Shown one piece after another: positions 7,702 through 16,664 of a DNA stretch of 64,000 nt. Each line of letters starts with the position of its first letter. Positions within the stretch are counted from its first letter, which is position 1. A program made the translations under genes and the position numbers. The notes below the pieces were generated by a model. It searched no databases, was not told the DNA's origin, and worked only from the letters and a program-made list of their open reading frames with translations. This DNA is from Filifactor alocis ATCC 35896 (GTDB taxonomy: Bacteria; Bacillota; Clostridia; Peptostreptococcales; Filifactoraceae), in assembly GCF_000163895.2 (NCBI RefSeq), contig NC_016630.1, forward strand, positions 620,001 through 684,000. The letters are read 5' to 3'.

Positions 7702-9129
7702 CTATTTCATAATTAAATTTCCAACTGCTTTTTTGTCTTCTTCCGTAATTGGCAATGCACTAATATACTCGTGGTGAGATTCTCTCACATAGTCGGGATC
7801 AGCAAAGAAATCTTTTACCATAGATACTACTACACCTTGCAACATAAAGATTGCAATTAAGTTTGGAATCGCCATCAAACCGTTTAAAGTGTCAGAAATT
7901 GCCCAAACTGCTTGCAAACCTCCGATACTTCCTACCACAATAGCCGGAATGAACACAATTCTATAGAAAATAACGGATTTTTTTCCAAACAAAAACTCCA
8001 TACAACGTTCACCATAGTATGCCCATCCCAAAATTGTTGAAAAAGCAAAGAACGTTAACCCGAAAGCTACAACAAAGCTTCCACCTTTGAATCCGGTCTC
8101 AAATGCAGTTGTCGTAAGCACTGCTCCTTGTAATCCGCTGTTCCATTGACCTGTCACGATAATAACCAATGCTGTCATGGTACAAATAACCAGTGTATCC
8201 ATCAACACTTCAAAAATTCCCCACATTCCTTGACGAACAGGGTGATCTGTTGTAGCTGCGGCATGTGCGATAGGTGCCGTTCCAAGTCCTGCCTCATTTG
8301 TAAATACTCCGCGAGAAATTCCCATTTTCATCATCAGTTTTACAGAAGCACCGGCAAATCCTCCCGTCATTGCTTGTGTACTAAATGCACTTCCGAATAT
8401 TAATGCAAAAGCTCCCGGAACCGCTCCAATATTTTTCGCAATAATTACAATGGCACCAATGATATAGAACGCTGCCATAAATGGCACTAATTTTTCTGTT
8501 ACAACTCCAATTCTTTTGATTCCGCCAATAATAACAATTCCTGCTAAAATAGCCAATACGCAACCTACAAACAATTTATTAATTCCAAAAGTTTGATCCA
8601 GTACAGACGCTACCGCATTAGATTGAGTCATATTTCCTGTTCCCAATGTAGCAAGCATTCCAAACATAGCAAAGAATTTTGCCAACCAAGGCATCTTAAT
8701 TCCATTTTTGATATAATACATCGGTCCACCGGAAATACTGCCGTCTTTGTTCTTTTCTCTATATACAATAGCCAATACTACTTCTGAAAACTTTGTTGCC
8801 ATTCCAAAAAAAGCGGATAGCCACATCCAAAAGATAGCTCCGGGGCCTCCGATAGCGATTGCCAAAGCAACACCGGCAATATTACCGGTTCCAACTGTTG
8901 CAGCTAATGCAGTTGCTACAGCTTGAAACGCCGTTACTTCTCCATGGCCGTCACTGGACTTGGAAAACATTTTAAATAATGTGCTTTTAATAATATAGAC
9001 AAACTCTCTGATTTGAATAAACTTCAATCTAAAAGTTAATACAATACCGGTTCCAACCAACAAAATCAACATTGGCCATCCCCAAACGATATCTCCAATC
9101 CTCGAGTTAATTTCCAAAATAGTACCCAT
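7702..9129 (-). CDS. Sodium:alanine/glycine symporter, AGCS family
   Basis: A 475-residue membrane protein of the AGCS (AlsT/DagA) family importing alanine or glycine with a cation. The family signature region VGTGNIAGVALAIAIGGPGAIFWMW is near residues 80-105, followed by GGPMYYIKNG and TNEAGLGTAPIAHAAA. Roughly ten or more membrane helices; full length. ATG at 9129 follows AAAGGAGGATACT. Monocistronic with its own terminator. Alanine versus glycine preference cannot be read from the sequence. Confidence 0.93.
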   Translation of the reverse strand: MGTILEINSRIGDIVWGWPMLILLVGTGIVLTFRLKFIQIREFVYIIKSTLFKMFSKSSDGHGEVTAFQAVATALAATVGTGNIAGVALAIAIGGPGAIFWMWLSAFFGMATKFSEVVLAIVYREKNKDGSISGGPMYYIKNGIKMPWLAKFFAMFGMLATLGTGNMTQSNAVASVLDQTFGINKLFVGCVLAILAGIVIIGGIKRIGVVTEKLVPFMAAFYIIGAIVIIAKNIGAVPGAFALIFGSAFSTQAMTGGFAGASVKLMMKMGISRGVFTNEAGLGTAPIAHAAATTDHPVRQGMWGIFEVLMDTLVICTMTALVIIVTGQWNSGLQGAVLTTTAFETGFKGGSFVVAFGLTFFAFSTILGWAYYGERCMEFLFGKKSVIFYRIVFIPAIVVGSIGGLQAVWAISDTLNGLMAIPNLIAIFMLQGVVVSMVKDFFADPDYVRESHHEYISALPITEEDKKAVGNLIMK

Positions 9130-9365
9130 AGTATCCTCCTTTGTTTCCGCATTTGAATAAATGTCTTAATCTCTAAAAAGTGTTCTAATAATCATCTTAT
9201 TTGTTTTATAAGACACATTATACATTTAAATTGCATATAAATCAATCTTTTTTTTGAATAAATATAGTTTTTTTTATAATTAGTATGTCATAATTATTTT
9301 TTTGTTCTCTTTATCGTTATACTCTATCTCATCATAAAACTTATATTAAAGAATTATCTTTCACA

Positions 9366-9409
9366 TAAAAATAGTTAGAAGCAATCAAAAATATCACTTC
9401 TAACTATTT
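9366..9409 (-). terminator. Terminator after bioY
   Basis: AAATAGTTAGAAG and CTTCTAACTATTT (9369-9381, 9397-9409) form a 13-bp stem, followed by T-rich sequence, 15 bases beyond the bioY stop. Confidence 0.85.
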
Positions 9410-9423
9410 CATCCTGACACAAA

Positions 9424-9981
9424 TCATACACGAAATACCTTAAGCAACTTTACACCAATCACAGAAGCAAGAAAACATTTTACAATATCTCCAGGCAATG
9501 TCATCAAGAAAAATTTAACCAACAAAACTTTTGCTCCTATTTCTTGACCAAGCAAAAATGTTGCCATCATATAATAGTATCCTATTCCTAATACATAAAT
9601 CAAAGCCATTCCTGACGCGTTCGCAATTAGCATATTCTTAAATGTAATTTTGCCCATACACTCTCTTAATCTTCCTGTTACCCAGGCTCCTACAATAAAT
9701 CCGAGCAAATAACCAAAAGTCGGTTGCAAGACATAACCGATTCCACCACCGGAGGTAAAAACCGGAACTCCTGCTAATCCCAACAAAACATAAATTCCTA
9801 CTGACACCGCTCCCAAATAACTGCCTAAGAGCAACCCTGCCAAAGTAGAAAATAAATTCTGAAGAGTAAACGGTACCATCGGCATCGGTATTCTTAAAAA
9901 AGCTCCAATTGCTGTTAATGCGGTAAATAATGCCACCAAAATTAAATTTCTGGTATTTAAATGTTTTTTTGTAATTTCCAC
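9424..9981 (-). CDS. bioY: Biotin ECF transporter substrate-binding subunit BioY
   Basis: About 185 residues with roughly five to six helices, including the BioY hallmarks PMPMVPFTLQNLF, GLAGVPVF and GGIGYVLQPTFGYLLGF. It captures biotin in the membrane and works with a shared ECF ATPase/EcfT module, not present here. The start is ambiguous. The GTG at 9981 has GGGAG eight bases upstream and is my choice; in-frame ATGs at 9987 and 9996 have no usable spacing. Expressed from a promoter overlapping a long palindrome, consistent with biotin control. Confidence 0.92.
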   Translation of the reverse strand: MEITKKHLNTRNLILVALFTALTAIGAFLRIPMPMVPFTLQNLFSTLAGLLLGSYLGAVSVGIYVLLGLAGVPVFTSGGGIGYVLQPTFGYLLGFIVGAWVTGRLRECMGKITFKNMLIANASGMALIYVLGIGYYYMMATFLLGQEIGAKVLLVKFFLMTLPGDIVKCFLASVIGVKLLKVFRV

Positions 9982-10026
9982 TTTCATATCTCCCATCTTA
10001 TCATTTCATAGTAATTCCAGTTACTG

Positions 10027-10055
10027 AGTATAACATTCTTCTCTCTTTTCGTCAA
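10027..10055 (-). promoter_or_regulatory. Sigma-A promoter of bioY
   Basis: TTGACG (10050-10055) and TATACT (10027-10032) spaced by exactly 17 bases on the minus strand. The -35 box lies inside one arm of the palindrome at 10051-10084. Confidence 0.75.
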
Positions 10056-10084
10056 TTTTAACAAAATATTTTTTTACAATTAAC
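10051..10084 (-). promoter_or_regulatory. Candidate repressor operator upstream of bioY
   Basis: A 34-bp imperfect inverted repeat. The arms GTTAATTGTAA and TTAAAATTGAC match with two mismatches, and the A/T centre adds further symmetry. It overlaps the -35 box of bioY. In Firmicutes bioY is usually controlled by biotin-sensing BirA. The AATTGT arms resemble BirA half-sites, but the spacing is shorter than the usual one, so the regulator's identity is inference. Confidence 0.45.
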
Positions 10085-10299
10085 CAATATAAATTTCATT
10101 TTAGAACTTATATTTCATTACAAAAAATCTTTTCTCAAAAATGATTGATTTTATTAGAAATTACGCATCTATTACTTAATTTCGAAAAACAAACTCTATT
10201 GTTATTATTCAATCTAATAAGTTTCATCAAAGTTAGATGATATGGATTAAATGATAACAATCACTTCTTTCTTAAAATATCGTCACCAACATAATTCCT

Positions 10300-10806
10300 C
10301 TATATTGTTCTATTCTTTTTGATAGAAATAAAAGCTCTATAAATTGCCAAACAAGCGATGATATTAGAGACAACTGCCGGCAAAACGCCTACTATCAACA
10401 AACTATAAAACGGCGCCGGTAAACCTACCAAGATATAAGCAAAAGATAAAAATAATACTCCTGAAACAAAAGTCCCAACTGCTGCCAATATAATCAATCT
10501 CAATGTAGTGATATGATTCGCATATATCTTTTTTACAACTATATACACAAAAACTGCTGTAATCAATTTCTCTATCAGATTAGGAAGCTGTCCTCCGGGA
10601 AAGGAAGTTGTCATTGCACTCATAATTCCCGCAGTTAAACCTGCTGCAAGTGCATTTGAAAAATCATCCTGAATCAAAATGGCAATAAACATACAACTCA
10701 GTAAAAAGTCCGGTTTAATTCCACCGTACACAGGTGGCGTAATAAAATGTAATACCATTCCAATTGCCAATAATAATGCCGTTGTAATTATATTCTTCGT
10801 TTTCAT
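10300..10806 (-). CDS. trpP: Tryptophan transporter TrpP family
   Basis: A 168-residue membrane protein with about five hydrophobic segments, resembling TrpP/YhaG-type tryptophan transport proteins, an S-component-like fold. The opening TALLLAIGMVLHFITPP and GGIKPDFLLSCMF match that family as I recall it. The T-box leader with a UGG specifier directly upstream independently supports tryptophan as substrate. ATG at 10806 follows AAAGGATTTTTGAG. Confidence 0.88.
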   Translation of the reverse strand: MKTKNIITTALLLAIGMVLHFITPPVYGGIKPDFLLSCMFIAILIQDDFSNALAAGLTAGIMSAMTTSFPGGQLPNLIEKLITAVFVYIVVKKIYANHITTLRLIILAAVGTFVSGVLFLSFAYILVGLPAPFYSLLIVGVLPAVVSNIIACLAIYRAFISIKKNRTI

Positions 10807-10961
10807 CTCAAAAATCCTTTCTTCATTCTTAAATATTTTTTATCACATCTAACAATATCTTCATATAGAAAGAATTCCTTTTAAAATATTTTCTAACAGG
10901 AATCATCTCTACCCTTTTTCACTGTTCATAACATACAAATCACTTCCTTCATCTTATCAAT

Positions 10962-11264
10962 AAAAAAACCATCTGTTCCCTTATCTATAAAGGAACAAAT
11001 GGTTTAAAATTCGCGGTGCCATCCTTCTTGAATAACTTAAATAACTTAATCTTGAATCAAAATATAAGTTATTCATCTCATTTCAAGTACAACAATACTC
11101 TACCCCTATAACGTGAGGAACACGCTCCAACTACTCAGCCAAGCCTTTCATCTTTACTCTCATAGGTCCATTCTTTTCTTCTGAAAAACCAGTTTTCACC
11201 ATACACTGACTCTCTACATTTTCTTCCAAAAATACTACTCCCATTCATCGAGAATTATTTAATT
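10962..11264 (-). promoter_or_regulatory. Tryptophan T-box leader of trpP
   Basis: Minus-strand leader RNA. The T-box motif AAGGATGGCACCGCG is at 11011-11026, followed by a terminator (AACCATTTGTTCC/GGAACAGATGGTT, 10962-11006, then T-run). Upstream lie the Stem I landmarks AGAGAG and TGGTG. The specifier loop is bounded by a lower helix AUGGG/CCUAU and reads GAA-UGG-A; the UGG codon (11168-11170) is tryptophan. Uncharged tRNA-Trp would stabilise the antiterminator and switch trpP on. Confidence 0.92.
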
Positions 11265-11270
11265 TCCATC

Positions 11271-11299
11271 ATTCTACCAGGCTTTTATCCATCTGTCAA
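11271..11299 (-). promoter_or_regulatory. Sigma-A promoter of the trpP T-box transcript
   Basis: TTGACA (11294-11299), 17 bases, TAGAAT (11271-11276) on the minus strand; start near 11264. Confidence 0.85.
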
Positions 11300-11436
11300 C
11301 TATTCTATTTATAATTTTTCTAAATTTTCTAAAATTAACTTTCTTTTCAATACGTTAAGTAACAAAACTCTATTCATTTTTCTACCCACAATAATTTTAT
11401 TGATAAAGAGCAATCATGCAAAACAGTCAGTTCTTA

Positions 11437-12381
11437 CTATAACAAGTGATAATAACTTAAAAAGAATACCCATAAGAAAATAGATAAGAAAGAAAAAATG
11501 GATGCCAAAACAATAATCTCTGATGCCAATTCCCCATTACAGTTCATCTGCTCTGCCATAATTCCGGAAGATACCGATGGCGGTGTAGCAAATACGGTCA
11601 AAATAACTGTAAGTTCTGCTCCACGAAATCCAAAAAACACACTGATTGGAATTGCAATTGCGGGAATTACAATTAATTTTCCAAATACAGCCAAACTTAA
11701 TTTCAGCACATTCTTTTTCATACCTTTCAAATTCAACGCGGAACCTAAAAGAATAATCGGAAATGCAGACCCTATCTTTGCGATATTTGATACTGTAGTA
11801 TCCAAGAATTTTGGAATTTCAAATGGCAAAAATAAGGTTAGAATTCCAAAAAAACAACCTTTAATCAAAGGATTTTTGACAATCTTTATCAATATATTTT
11901 CCTTTTTTTCACCGTCACTTTGCGTGCCGTGAATTGCTAAAATAATTACCGCCAACACATTATACATAGGAATCACCAATGCAATCAACATAGATGCAAT
12001 GGCACTTCCTTGTTCACCATAAATAGCGTAGCTAAGCGGAACACCTAAAATAACATAGTTACTTCTGAAAAGAGATTGTATCAACGCACCTCTTGAACCT
12101 GAATCCTTTTCAACCAACGGAATGAATAAACTTGTAATAATAAAGATAAACAGTACCATTCCTCCTACAAAAAAGAACAACCTGGGATTCAATAATTTTT
12201 TTACATCATTGTGAATAATGTTTGTATAGAGTAAAAAAGGCAGGAATAAATGGAAACATAAATAATTGATTGTTGCAAGAACTTCTCCTGCCAACAATCC
12301 TTTTTGATTCAAATAAAAACCTAGTGCCACCAAAAGCAATAATGGTGCAACTGCATTAAATGATACCCAAAAACTCTCCAT
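11437..12381 (-). CDS. AEC-family transporter (auxin-efflux-carrier/malate permease type)
   Basis: A 314-residue membrane protein with about ten helices arranged as two halves, typical of the AEC family, which moves organic acids such as malate in bacteria. NQKGLL near residue 26 and the C-terminal segment TPPSVSSGIMAEQMNCNGELASEI (middle of the last third) are family hallmarks. ATG at 12381 follows AGGAGGAAGGT. It lies downstream of the mreB terminator and is likely transcribed alone. Substrate not determinable. Confidence 0.9.
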   Translation of the reverse strand: MESFWVSFNAVAPLLLLVALGFYLNQKGLLAGEVLATINYLCFHLFLPFLLYTNIIHNDVKKLLNPRLFFFVGGMVLFIFIITSLFIPLVEKDSGSRGALIQSLFRSNYVILGVPLSYAIYGEQGSAIASMLIALVIPMYNVLAVIILAIHGTQSDGEKKENILIKIVKNPLIKGCFFGILTLFLPFEIPKFLDTTVSNIAKIGSAFPIILLGSALNLKGMKKNVLKLSLAVFGKLIVIPAIAIPISVFFGFRGAELTVILTVFATPPSVSSGIMAEQMNCNGELASEIIVLASIFSFLSIFLWVFFLSYYHLL

Positions 12382-12409
12382 ACCTTCCTCCTATCTATGT
12401 ACAAAAACA

Positions 12410-12438
12410 TAGTGCATATTCAAAAAGGATATGCACTA
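12410..12438 (-). terminator. Terminator after the mreB-like gene
   Basis: TAGTGCATAT and ATATGCACTA form a perfect 10-bp stem with a 9-base loop. TTTTTG follows on the minus strand, shortly after the mreB-like stop. Confidence 0.8.
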
Positions 12439-12449
12439 CAAACTGACAA

Positions 12450-13469
12450 CTATCTTTTTTTATATGAGTTCTTCGACAATACTTTAAGAGAATTTAACGC
12501 ATCTCCTGTTCCTCTTGCGACACACGAAACCGCATCTTCCGAAACATATACATCAATTCCTGTTCTCTTTGAAATCAATTTATCCAATCCCCATAGCAAA
12601 GAGCCTCCGCCTGTCATAAGAATTCCCTTATCACTGATATCAGAAGATAACTCCGGTGGTGTTTTTTCTAACACAACATGAACTGCATCTGCAATTTGTG
12701 TAACACTTTCTTTCAATGCTTCCAATGCTTCTGAAGATGAAATTGTTCTAACTTCCGGTAATCCGGATACCAAATTTCTTCCTCTGACATCCAGTGTAAT
12801 TTCTTCTTGTCTCGGGAATGCAGTACCGATTGCCATTTTCATTGCTTCTGCTGTCCTCTCTCCGATTAACATAGAGTGTTGTTTTCTCATATATTTAATC
12901 AATGCATCATCAAATTGATCACCCGCAACCTTAATGGAAGAGCTTACAACAATACCTCCTAGCGAAATAACAGCAATATCTGTGGTTCCTCCACCGATAT
13001 CCACCACCATACAGCCATTTGGTTTGGAAATGTCAATCCCTGAACCAATTGCAGCCGCAATCGGCTCTTCAATCAAAAATACCTCTCTTGCCCCTGCGTC
13101 CATTGTTGCATCAATAACCGCCTTTTTCTCCACTTCCGTTACTCCTGAAGGCACACATACCATAATTTTCGGTTTGAAAATCTTAAATACACTGACGCCT
13201 CCTGTCACTTTTTCAATAAAGTATTTCAACATTTTTTCTGTCACTTCATAATCGGAAATAACTCCTTCTTTTAAAGGTCTTGTTGCTACAATACTTCCAG
13301 GAGTTCTTCCAAGCATCAATCTTGCCTCTTCTCCGACAGCCAAAATTGTGTCTGTTGAAGTATCAATTGCAACAACAGAAGGTTCATTCAAAACAATTCC
13401 TTTTCCTTTTACATAAATCAACACAGATGCTGTTCCCAAATCAATTCCGATATCCGGTGTAAATTTCAT
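12450..13469 (-). CDS. MreB/Mbl-type actin-like cell-shape protein
   Basis: A 339-residue bacterial actin. The phosphate-1 loop DIGIDLGTASVLIYVKGKG opens the protein, phosphate-2 is CMVVDIGGGTTDIAV and the adenosine motif is GILMTGGGSLLWGL. It polymerises under the membrane to direct lateral wall synthesis. No mreC or mreD follows, so it is more like stand-alone paralogues (Mbl, MreBH) than the canonical mreBCD gene. It sits 21 bases behind murA, forming a cell-wall operon. Confidence 0.93.
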   Translation of the reverse strand: MKFTPDIGIDLGTASVLIYVKGKGIVLNEPSVVAIDTSTDTILAVGEEARLMLGRTPGSIVATRPLKEGVISDYEVTEKMLKYFIEKVTGGVSVFKIFKPKIMVCVPSGVTEVEKKAVIDATMDAGAREVFLIEEPIAAAIGSGIDISKPNGCMVVDIGGGTTDIAVISLGGIVVSSSIKVAGDQFDDALIKYMRKQHSMLIGERTAEAMKMAIGTAFPRQEEITLDVRGRNLVSGLPEVRTISSSEALEALKESVTQIADAVHVVLEKTPPELSSDISDKGILMTGGGSLLWGLDKLISKRTGIDVYVSEDAVSCVARGTGDALNSLKVLSKNSYKKR

Positions 13470-13490
13470 AATATTCCCCTCTTCTCTTAC

Positions 13491-14780
13491 TTAATCCTCT
13501 ACTCGACTGATATTCGCTCCCAATTTTGACAATTTCCCAACGATATCTACATACCCTCTGTCAATATGATAAATATTTCTGATTTTTGTAGCTCCTTCTG
13601 CTACCAGACCACTGATAATCAAAGCAGCTCCCGCTCTTAAGTCTGTCGCAACAACTTCACTACCATACAACTTGGAAACACCGTTTACAATCGCTGTTTC
13701 TCCGTTAATCTCAATATCCGCTCCCATTCGAATCAATTCGGGAACATTCATAAAACGGTTTTCGAACACTGTCTCTGTCACAGTAGATTCTCCTTCTGCT
13801 ATGCAGAGCAAAGCCATAAATAAAGACTGTAAATCTGTCGGAAATCCGGGATGAGGCATCGTTTTAATCGTTGCACTTTTTATAACCTCAGGTCCAATCA
13901 CCCGAACCGCATTATCATACTCTTCTATTGTACATCCAATCTCAGTCAATTTTGCAATAACAGGCTTAATATGGTCAGTGATAACATTTTCAACCAACAC
14001 ATCTCCTTTTGTCATCGCTGCCGCAACCATGAATGTACCCGCTTCAATTCTGTCTGGAATTACTGTATACTCAATCGGATGAAGTTTTTCTACACCTATG
14101 ATACGAATGGTATTTGTTCCTGCACCTCTGACCCTTGCTCCCATATTATTTAAATAATTTGCCAAATCAACAATTTCAGGTTCTTCAGCAGCATTTTCAA
14201 TGACTGTTACTCCTGGAGTCAAAGAAGCCGCCATCAAAATATTTTCAGTTGCTCCTACAGAAGGAAAATCCAAATACACCTTTCCACCCTGTAAATATTC
14301 CTTAGCATGCGCTTCGATATATCCTGACTGAAGCCCTTCGTCTATGATATTAACCGTTGCTCCCAGCGCCTCAAATCCTTTTAAGTGCAAATCTATCGGT
14401 CTGCTTCCAATCGCACATCCACCGGGCAAAGAAATTTTTGCTCTTTGAAATCTGGATAACAGTGCTCCCATCACCAAAAAAGAAGCTCTCATCTTATTAA
14501 CAAGTTCATGCGGAGCTTCCACAGAAGTAATATGAGAAGCATCTACAAAAAGCGAATCCCCTTTTAATTCCGCTTTTGCTCCCAAGCAAGCCAATAACTC
14601 CACCATAACTTGCACATCCTTCAAATTAGGAACTCCTTTAATAACAGAAATGCCCTCTGCCAATAATGTTGCCGCAATAATCGGCAATACAGCATTTTTT
14701 GCACCACTTATTTGAACAGTCCCTCTTAAACTAGGACTTTCTTTTACTGTAATATACGCCAACGAATCCATTCCCTTCAT
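13491..14780 (-). CDS. murA: UDP-N-acetylglucosamine 1-carboxyvinyltransferase MurA
   Basis: Transfers enolpyruvate from PEP to UDP-GlcNAc, the first committed step of peptidoglycan synthesis. The protein has up to 429 residues, with the substrate-binding SGAKNAVLPI (K28-N29) and catalytic C122 in GGCAIGSRPID, the residue fosfomycin alkylates. The start is uncertain: ATG 14780 lacks a ribosome site, while a TTG at 14762 has AAGGG ten bases upstream. It precedes the mreB-like gene in the same transcript. Confidence 0.96.
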   Translation of the reverse strand: MKGMDSLAYITVKESPSLRGTVQISGAKNAVLPIIAATLLAEGISVIKGVPNLKDVQVMVELLACLGAKAELKGDSLFVDASHITSVEAPHELVNKMRASFLVMGALLSRFQRAKISLPGGCAIGSRPIDLHLKGFEALGATVNIIDEGLQSGYIEAHAKEYLQGGKVYLDFPSVGATENILMAASLTPGVTVIENAAEEPEIVDLANYLNNMGARVRGAGTNTIRIIGVEKLHPIEYTVIPDRIEAGTFMVAAAMTKGDVLVENVITDHIKPVIAKLTEIGCTIEEYDNAVRVIGPEVIKSATIKTMPHPGFPTDLQSLFMALLCIAEGESTVTETVFENRFMNVPELIRMGADIEINGETAIVNGVSKLYGSEVVATDLRAGAALIISGLVAEGATKIRNIYHIDRGYVDIVGKLSKLGANISRVED

Positions 14781-14941
14781 GATTTATAATTGCTTTTCTA
14801 TATCACTTTTTGCCTTATCTCTGAAAGTAAAATCTATCAAAAAATTTTTTCTATACCTAAAAAGCCCATTAATCAATTACTAAGTATACCATACTATATG
14901 TTTTTATCATAGAGTCGCACTAATAAATTTACATCTTTCTT

Positions 14942-16039
14942 CTATTCACAATTTTCTAAATCACCTTTACTACCTACAAATTGATCTATTATGATACTAA
15001 GCAATTTAAATATTGGAACTCCTACCAACATTCCAAGTATCCCAAACAATCCGCCGCCGATAAAGATAGCTAACATAACCGATATCGGTTTAATACCCAT
15101 TCGATTTCCCAATATTTTCGGTCCCAATACATTTCCGTCAAATTGTTGTAAAATCAATATAAAAATCGCAGCCCATAGAGCAGTGATCGGTTTCACAAAA
15201 AATGAAAGAAACACAACAGGTATCGCACCAATAAACGGTCCTACATAAGGAATCATATTAAAAATCCCCACAATAATCGCTAACAAAAACGGATAGGGAG
15301 CGTTCAAAAACAACAAACCTGCCCAACACAAAAGTCCTATAATAAATGAATCCAGCGATTTTCCGATAAAAAACTCTTGAAATACAGTGTTGGTAACATT
15401 ACCCCAATGAATAATAAAATCTCCTTTTTGAGCCCCGAATAATCGATATACTATTTTTTTACTTGAAAGCTTAAAGTATTCTTTATCGTATAGCATATAG
15501 ATTGATACAATCAACCCCACAATAAATTGTAAAAATCCAGATGTCAAACCAATAAGTCTGGAAAAAATATCACTCAATGAATCGTTAAAATAATCAAATG
15601 TACTCTTAGCCAATGTATCAACAGAATCCTTTACCATTGTATTCAGTTCCGGATTTTCAAAAAATTTGGAATCTAACAAAACAGAAATTTTATTTTCCAC
15701 AATATCATAATAGTCAGGCATGTTTTTGATAATATCTGTAATACTTTTCACAAGCTGAGGTGTTACAATCACAACCAACAAAGTAAGTACCCCTATCAAA
15801 AATGTGTAAATAAAAAGCAAGGTCACTATTCGATTAAATTTTCTCTTTTTTTCGATATATACCATCAACGGATTTAATAGAAAAGCGATGCCAAATGCCC
15901 AAAAAAACGGAACCAAAATGCCTAGAACTCGATATGCAAATGAAAAAAACCATTCATAGTTTTGAATAATTTGATATATCACTAAAAGAACAGTAGCAAT
16001 AAAAATAATATCTTTGTTTTTTTCCAATCTTTTAAGCAT
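14942..16039 (-). CDS. AI-2E/PerM-family membrane permease (first of two)
   Basis: A 365-residue polytopic protein of the AI-2E transporter (PerM/YtvI/TqsA) family. It has hydrophobic segments at both ends, a long extracytoplasmic or amphipathic middle (residues 75-150) and the conserved C-terminal sequence LLAIIVGIFNMIPYVGPFIG followed by LQQFDGNVLGPKILG. Functions across the family are diverse and substrate cannot be read. ATG at 16039 follows GAGGAGGGTG. A paralogue lies at 20693-21895. Confidence 0.88.
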   Translation of the reverse strand: MLKRLEKNKDIIFIATVLLVIYQIIQNYEWFFSFAYRVLGILVPFFWAFGIAFLLNPLMVYIEKKRKFNRIVTLLFIYTFLIGVLTLLVVIVTPQLVKSITDIIKNMPDYYDIVENKISVLLDSKFFENPELNTMVKDSVDTLAKSTFDYFNDSLSDIFSRLIGLTSGFLQFIVGLIVSIYMLYDKEYFKLSSKKIVYRLFGAQKGDFIIHWGNVTNTVFQEFFIGKSLDSFIIGLLCWAGLLFLNAPYPFLLAIIVGIFNMIPYVGPFIGAIPVVFLSFFVKPITALWAAIFILILQQFDGNVLGPKILGNRMGIKPISVMLAIFIGGGLFGILGMLVGVPIFKLLSIIIDQFVGSKGDLENCE

Positions 16040-16068
16040 TCAAAACACCCTCCTCACAAGAACTATTA

Positions 16069-16539
16069 TTATCTAAAATCGTGATAACCCAGTTGTCTAA
16101 TTACCTCATATATGCCGATTGCAACCGAATTTGATAAATTCAAGCAACGCATTCTTTCTTCATTCAACATCGGAATCCTAACCATACAGTCTGCATATCT
16201 ATCCAAAATCGAATCGGAAATACCCTTTGTTTCTTTTCCGAATACGAGAAAACACTCATCCTCATACCTTACATCAGTATGGTTCCTATTTGATTTTGTA
16301 GAATACATAAAAAACTCCGCATTCGGATACTTTTCTTCCAATTCTTCAAAACTATCATAATAACAGATTTCAACCAAATCCAAATAATCTAATCCCGCTC
16401 TTCTTAATTTCTTTTCTTCCATAGAAAATCCCAACGGTCGTATCAAATGTAATCTTGATCCCGTACACGCACAAGTTCGTATAATATTTCCTGTATTGCT
16501 TGGTATTTCAGGTTCAATTAACACAATATTTATTGCCAT
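16069..16539 (-). CDS. trmL: tRNA (cytidine/uridine-34 2'-O)-methyltransferase TrmL
   Basis: A 156-residue SPOUT methyltransferase acting on the wobble base of tRNA-Leu. Visible motifs are the opening IVLIEPEIPSNTGNIIRTCA, the FGKETKGI loop and the trefoil-knot ending RIPMLNEERMRCLNLSNSVAIG that binds S-adenosylmethionine. Full family length. ATG at 16539 follows GAGGAGAAAAGTAG. It is 30 bases upstream of the permease gene, suggesting co-transcription. Confidence 0.95.
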   Translation of the reverse strand: MAINIVLIEPEIPSNTGNIIRTCACTGSRLHLIRPLGFSMEEKKLRRAGLDYLDLVEICYYDSFEELEEKYPNAEFFMYSTKSNRNHTDVRYEDECFLVFGKETKGISDSILDRYADCMVRIPMLNEERMRCLNLSNSVAIGIYEVIRQLGYHDFR

Positions 16540-16664
16540 CTACTTTTCTCCTCGTTCCAATCACCTTTATATGAATATGAGCAACTCCTAAAACTACACT
16601 CTTCAAAGTTCAGCATTATTTGTTTATTTCAACTGATTCCAAAAACATCCCCCGTTTTTTATTC

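Larger units (their letters stand above)
9982..10299. other. Intergenic region carrying the bioY promoter and palindrome
   Basis: Beyond the bioY promoter and operator candidate (10027-10084), about 200 AT-rich bases follow the trpP stop with no supported gene. Confidence 0.5.
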
